Assembly (NCBI GenBank): GCA_964617385.1
Contig: CAZTYX010000028.1
Coordinates: forward strand, 1-16,540
Length of the DNA stretch: 16,540 bases
Reading direction: 5' to 3'
Origin: JADHMP01 sp964617385
GTDB taxonomy: Bacteria > Bacteroidota > Bacteroidia > Flavobacteriales > Flavobacteriaceae
Each line of letters begins with the position of its first letter. Position 1 is the stretch's first letter. The translations under genes were made by a program, and so were the position numbers. Below are positions 14,522 to 16,540 of the stretch, piece after piece. Below the pieces are notes generated by a model that made no database searches, was not told where the DNA came from, and saw only the letters and a list, made by a program, of their open reading frames with translations.

Positions 14522-15329
14522 GTTTTTATTCATTCTTTTCACTGTTGGAACTTCGTTGCTTTTGGGGCAAGAGGGCACCATCACCAATTTGATTTATGAA
14601 GGCAATCAAAAGGCCAATGAAGAGGAATATCTATTGGCTGAAACAAACTATCGTAAGGCTTTGTCTAAAGCCCCTGAGCGAAACGAAGCCCTCCATAATT
14701 TAGGCAATGTACATTTTGAAAACGAACAATTTGATGAGGCGTCACAACGCTTTTTTCAGGCTCAAAAATTTGCTCCAACCAAAGCCGAAAGACATTTAGC
14801 CTTTCATAATATGGGCAATGTTTTTATGAAAAAGAAAGACTATGCCCAAGCGGTTGAGGCCTATAAAAACGCTTTGCGAAATAACCCACAAGACGATGAA
14901 ACACGTTATAATTATGCCCTGGCAAAGGAGTTGTTAGAAAAAGAAAAACAACAGCAGCAAGAAGAACAAGACGATCAGGAGCAGCAAGATAAAAACGAGC
15001 AAAAAGAAAACCAAGACCAGGAAAACCAAGATAGCGAGGGCGAGCAAGATCAAGAAAAAGAATCCGATCAACAAGATAAAGGAGACGAAGGCGACAAAGA
15101 AAAGCAAGAGGGTGACCCCGAAGAAAAAGAAGGCGACCAAAGCCCTCAACAAGGGAATCCAGATCAAAAAGAAAACAAAACACCCCCTCCGCCACGAGAA
15201 GGTCAATTGTCTCCTCAACAAGTGCAGAGCTTGTTAGAGGCAATGAATAATCAAGAAAAAAACGTACAAGAAAAAGTTAACGCACAAAAAGTAAACGCCG
15301 TTCCAGTGCGTGGAAAAAAAGATTGGTAG
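14499..15329 (+). CDS. batC: BatC, TPR protein with acidic Gln-rich tail
   Basis: The 276-residue protein has an N-terminal signal (about 1-23, ending LLLGQ) and three tetratricopeptide repeats at about 29-62, 64-96 and 101-133 (for example ALHNLGNVHFENEQFDEA and AFHNMGNVFMKKKDYAQA). Residues 147-230 are very low in complexity, dominated by Gln, Glu, Asp and Lys. A short conserved C-terminus follows: SPQQVQSLLEAMNNQEKNVQ ending in KKDW, typical of BatC. TPRs should make it a periplasmic scaffold for other Bat proteins. Two ATGs, at 14499 and 14505, lie near the start; the first overlaps batB by 23 bases and the second by 17. BatD begins one base after its stop. Confidence 0.92.
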   Translation: MKMRSQFRFLFILFTVGTSLLLGQEGTITNLIYEGNQKANEEEYLLAETNYRKALSKAPERNEALHNLGNVHFENEQFDEASQRFFQAQKFAPTKAERHLAFHNMGNVFMKKKDYAQAVEAYKNALRNNPQDDETRYNYALAKELLEKEKQQQQEEQDDQEQQDKNEQKENQDQENQDSEGEQDQEKESDQQDKGDEGDKEKQEGDPEEKEGDQSPQQGNPDQKENKTPPPPREGQLSPQQVQSLLEAMNNQEKNVQEKVNAQKVNAVPVRGKKDW

Positions 15330-15330
15330 C

Positions 15331-16540
15331 ATGAAAAACACTTCTTTTTTATGGGCACTCCTTTTATGGATCGGAATTTTGTCTCCACTAATTGGGCAAG
15401 TCACCTTTGAAACCAAAGTGAGCAAAAAGCGGCTGGGACTCAACGAGCGTTTGCGGGTTGATTTTGTGATGAATCAAAACGGAGATAATTTTAGCCCCCC
15501 TTCCTTTGAGGGGTTTCAAGTGGTGAGTGGCCCTCAGCAAGCTGTGAGCCGTTCTTGGGTGAATGGTGTTCGCAGTTTTTCTAAAACATATACCTATTTT
15601 CTTACACCCAATCAAAAGGGCACTCAAACCATTGCCCAAGCCACCATAACCATTGAAGGTGAAATGTATAAAACCACCCCGGTTGACATTACTGTGACAG
15701 CTGCTGTGGCCCGACCAAATGACCCCAATAATGTAGATTATTTAGCAGAAGAAAACCTCCATTTGGTGGCTGAAATTTCAAATTATAGCCCCTACATTAA
15801 TGAAGCCATCACTGTTTTGTACAAAATTTATTTTAGGAATCCCATCACTATATCTGATGTGCAAGAATTAGAAAGCCCTGAATTTTCTGACTTTTGGAGC
15901 CATTTGATTAAGATTCCACAAGTCACAGTGGGCAATGGCACCTACAAAAACGAACCCTACAAAGAAGTGGTTTGGCGAAAAGTGGTGCTCTATCCTCAAA
16001 AAACAGGAGCACTGGAATTAGAGCCTTTAACACTATCACTCAATGTGGGTATTCCTTCAAATCGGCGTGATCTTTTTGGCAACAGAATGTACCAACAAAT
16101 TCAAAAAACCGTTACGGCCGGCGGGGTGAATATTCGGGTGAAACCCCTTCCGCTTGATGGGCAACCGCCGAATTTTACTGGGGCGGTAGGGCAATTTGAC
16201 TTTGATGTAGTTTTAAGTAAAGATGCCCTTAAAGCCACAGAGTCTTTTCAGGCCAAGGTGAAAGTGCGCGGCAACGGCAACTTAAAACTATTTGATTTAC
16301 CAAAAATAACAGTGCCCAATACCTTAGAACTCTATGAACCCGAACATGATGAACAAGTGAAAACGACCCTAAAGGGCATGCAAGGAAGCATTGAAGACCG
16401 TTATACTATTGTTCCTCAATACCAAGGTAAATACCCCATACCTCAACTTTCTTTTTCTTATTTTGATCCTAAAAAAGAGGTCTATAGAACCCTCCAATCA
16501 CAAAAATTGATGGTGGATGTTTTTGATGGGCCTATTGCTG
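15331..16540 (+). CDS. batD: BatD, periplasmic beta-rich protein (3' end outside window)
   Basis: The frame is open from the ATG at 15331 to the end of the window, giving the first 403 residues; full-length members are about 550-600. A signal peptide (1-23, ending SPLIGQ) precedes a series of beta-sandwich repeats characteristic of the oxygen-tolerance (BatD) family: VSKKRLGLNERLRVDFVM, FEGFQVVSGPQQAVSRSWVNG, TYTYFLTPNQKGTQTIAQA, then a second repeat opening VAEISNYSPYINEAITVLYKIYF. The usual C-terminal transmembrane helix would lie outside the window. The gene starts one base after batC. BatD and the N-terminus of the 540-residue protein upstream look distantly alike in their beta repeats, suggesting an old duplication. 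Expected role: periplasmic part of the Bat complex. Confidence 0.92.
   Translation, partial: MKNTSFLWALLLWIGILSPLIGQVTFETKVSKKRLGLNERLRVDFVMNQNGDNFSPPSFEGFQVVSGPQQAVSRSWVNGVRSFSKTYTYFLTPNQKGTQTIAQATITIEGEMYKTTPVDITVTAAVARPNDPNNVDYLAEENLHLVAEISNYSPYINEAITVLYKIYFRNPITISDVQELESPEFSDFWSHLIKIPQVTVGNGTYKNEPYKEVVWRKVVLYPQKTGALELEPLTLSLNVGIPSNRRDLFGNRMYQQIQKTVTAGGVNIRVKPLPLDGQPPNFTGAVGQFDFDVVLSKDALKATESFQAKVKVRGNGNLKLFDLPKITVPNTLELYEPEHDEQVKTTLKGMQGSIEDRYTIVPQYQGKYPIPQLSFSYFDPKKEVYRTLQSQKLMVDVFDGPIA

Noticed and set aside
14824..15243. Long minus-strand open frames (139 and 95 codons, the latter at 14934-15221) opposite batC
   Set aside because: They mirror the Gln/Glu/Lys-rich batC tract, whose complement has few stops; the translations are hydrophobic runs of Leu and Phe without start context or homology.
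15388..15639. Minus-strand open frame opposite the batD start
   Set aside because: The plus strand carries a signal peptide and BatD repeats uninterrupted to the window end; this frame is a shadow.
1..16540. CRISPR arrays, tRNA or rRNA genes, riboswitches, complete insertion sequences
   Set aside because: No regularly spaced repeats, cloverleaf-like sequences, conserved RNA motifs or transposase genes were recognisable by reading the window on both strands.

Overview
The window looks like a chromosomal segment from a member of the Bacteroidetes, most likely family Flavobacteriaceae. This rests on the moderately AT-rich, tightly packed genes, the general lack of Shine-Dalgarno sequences, a TAnnTTTG-type promoter element (3432-3439), and protein families and gene order typical of that group, above all the Bat aerotolerance operon. 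Most of it is ordinary core and accessory metabolism. There is no tRNA, rRNA, CRISPR array or complete insertion sequence that I can see, and no gene-free stretch longer than about 150 bases.

Left part (1-3364). The 3' end of a GMC-type FAD oxidoreductase is followed by its probable small partner, a gluconate 2-dehydrogenase subunit 3-like protein with a twin-arginine signal. A lipid-anchored mono-haem cytochrome c lies convergently, its stop overlapping the stop of the subunit 3 gene. Together these could form a periplasmic dehydrogenase that passes electrons to a cytochrome. Divergent from the cytochrome is an acyl-CoA thioesterase of the 4HBT hotdog family whose best start is a TTG. On the minus strand an ArsC/Spx-like thioredoxin-fold protein and an EamA/DMT permease form an overlapping pair.

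Middle (3432-6589). A promoter-like element precedes a compact three-gene run on the plus strand: a cystathionine gamma-synthase/lyase-type PLP enzyme, an LpxH-like UDP-2,3-diacylglucosamine hydrolase of lipid A synthesis, and the ribosome-associated GTPase HflX. The functions are unrelated, but spacings of 1 and -4 bases suggest one transcript.

Minus-strand block (6599-8770). A tyrosine recombinase holds the complete catalytic domain but no N-terminal core-binding domain; an in-frame stop sits directly before the only available start (a TTG). It is followed by an inverted repeat, an unrecognised secreted or lipoprotein-like protein, and a short-chain dehydrogenase. The recombinase is the only sign of mobile DNA.

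Right part (8924-16540). A near-complete Bat operon runs in one direction with tiny gaps: MoxR-family AAA+ ATPase, DUF58 protein, a 540-residue two-transmembrane protein with a BatD-like N-terminus, BatA and BatB (paralogous membrane VWA proteins with intact MIDAS residues), BatC (TPR protein with a long acidic/Gln-rich tail), and BatD, which runs off the right edge. By analogy with other MoxR-VWA systems it probably builds or remodels an envelope complex; its exact biochemical role is not settled. It is the most interesting system here, but it is a known one. I found no convincing undescribed system.
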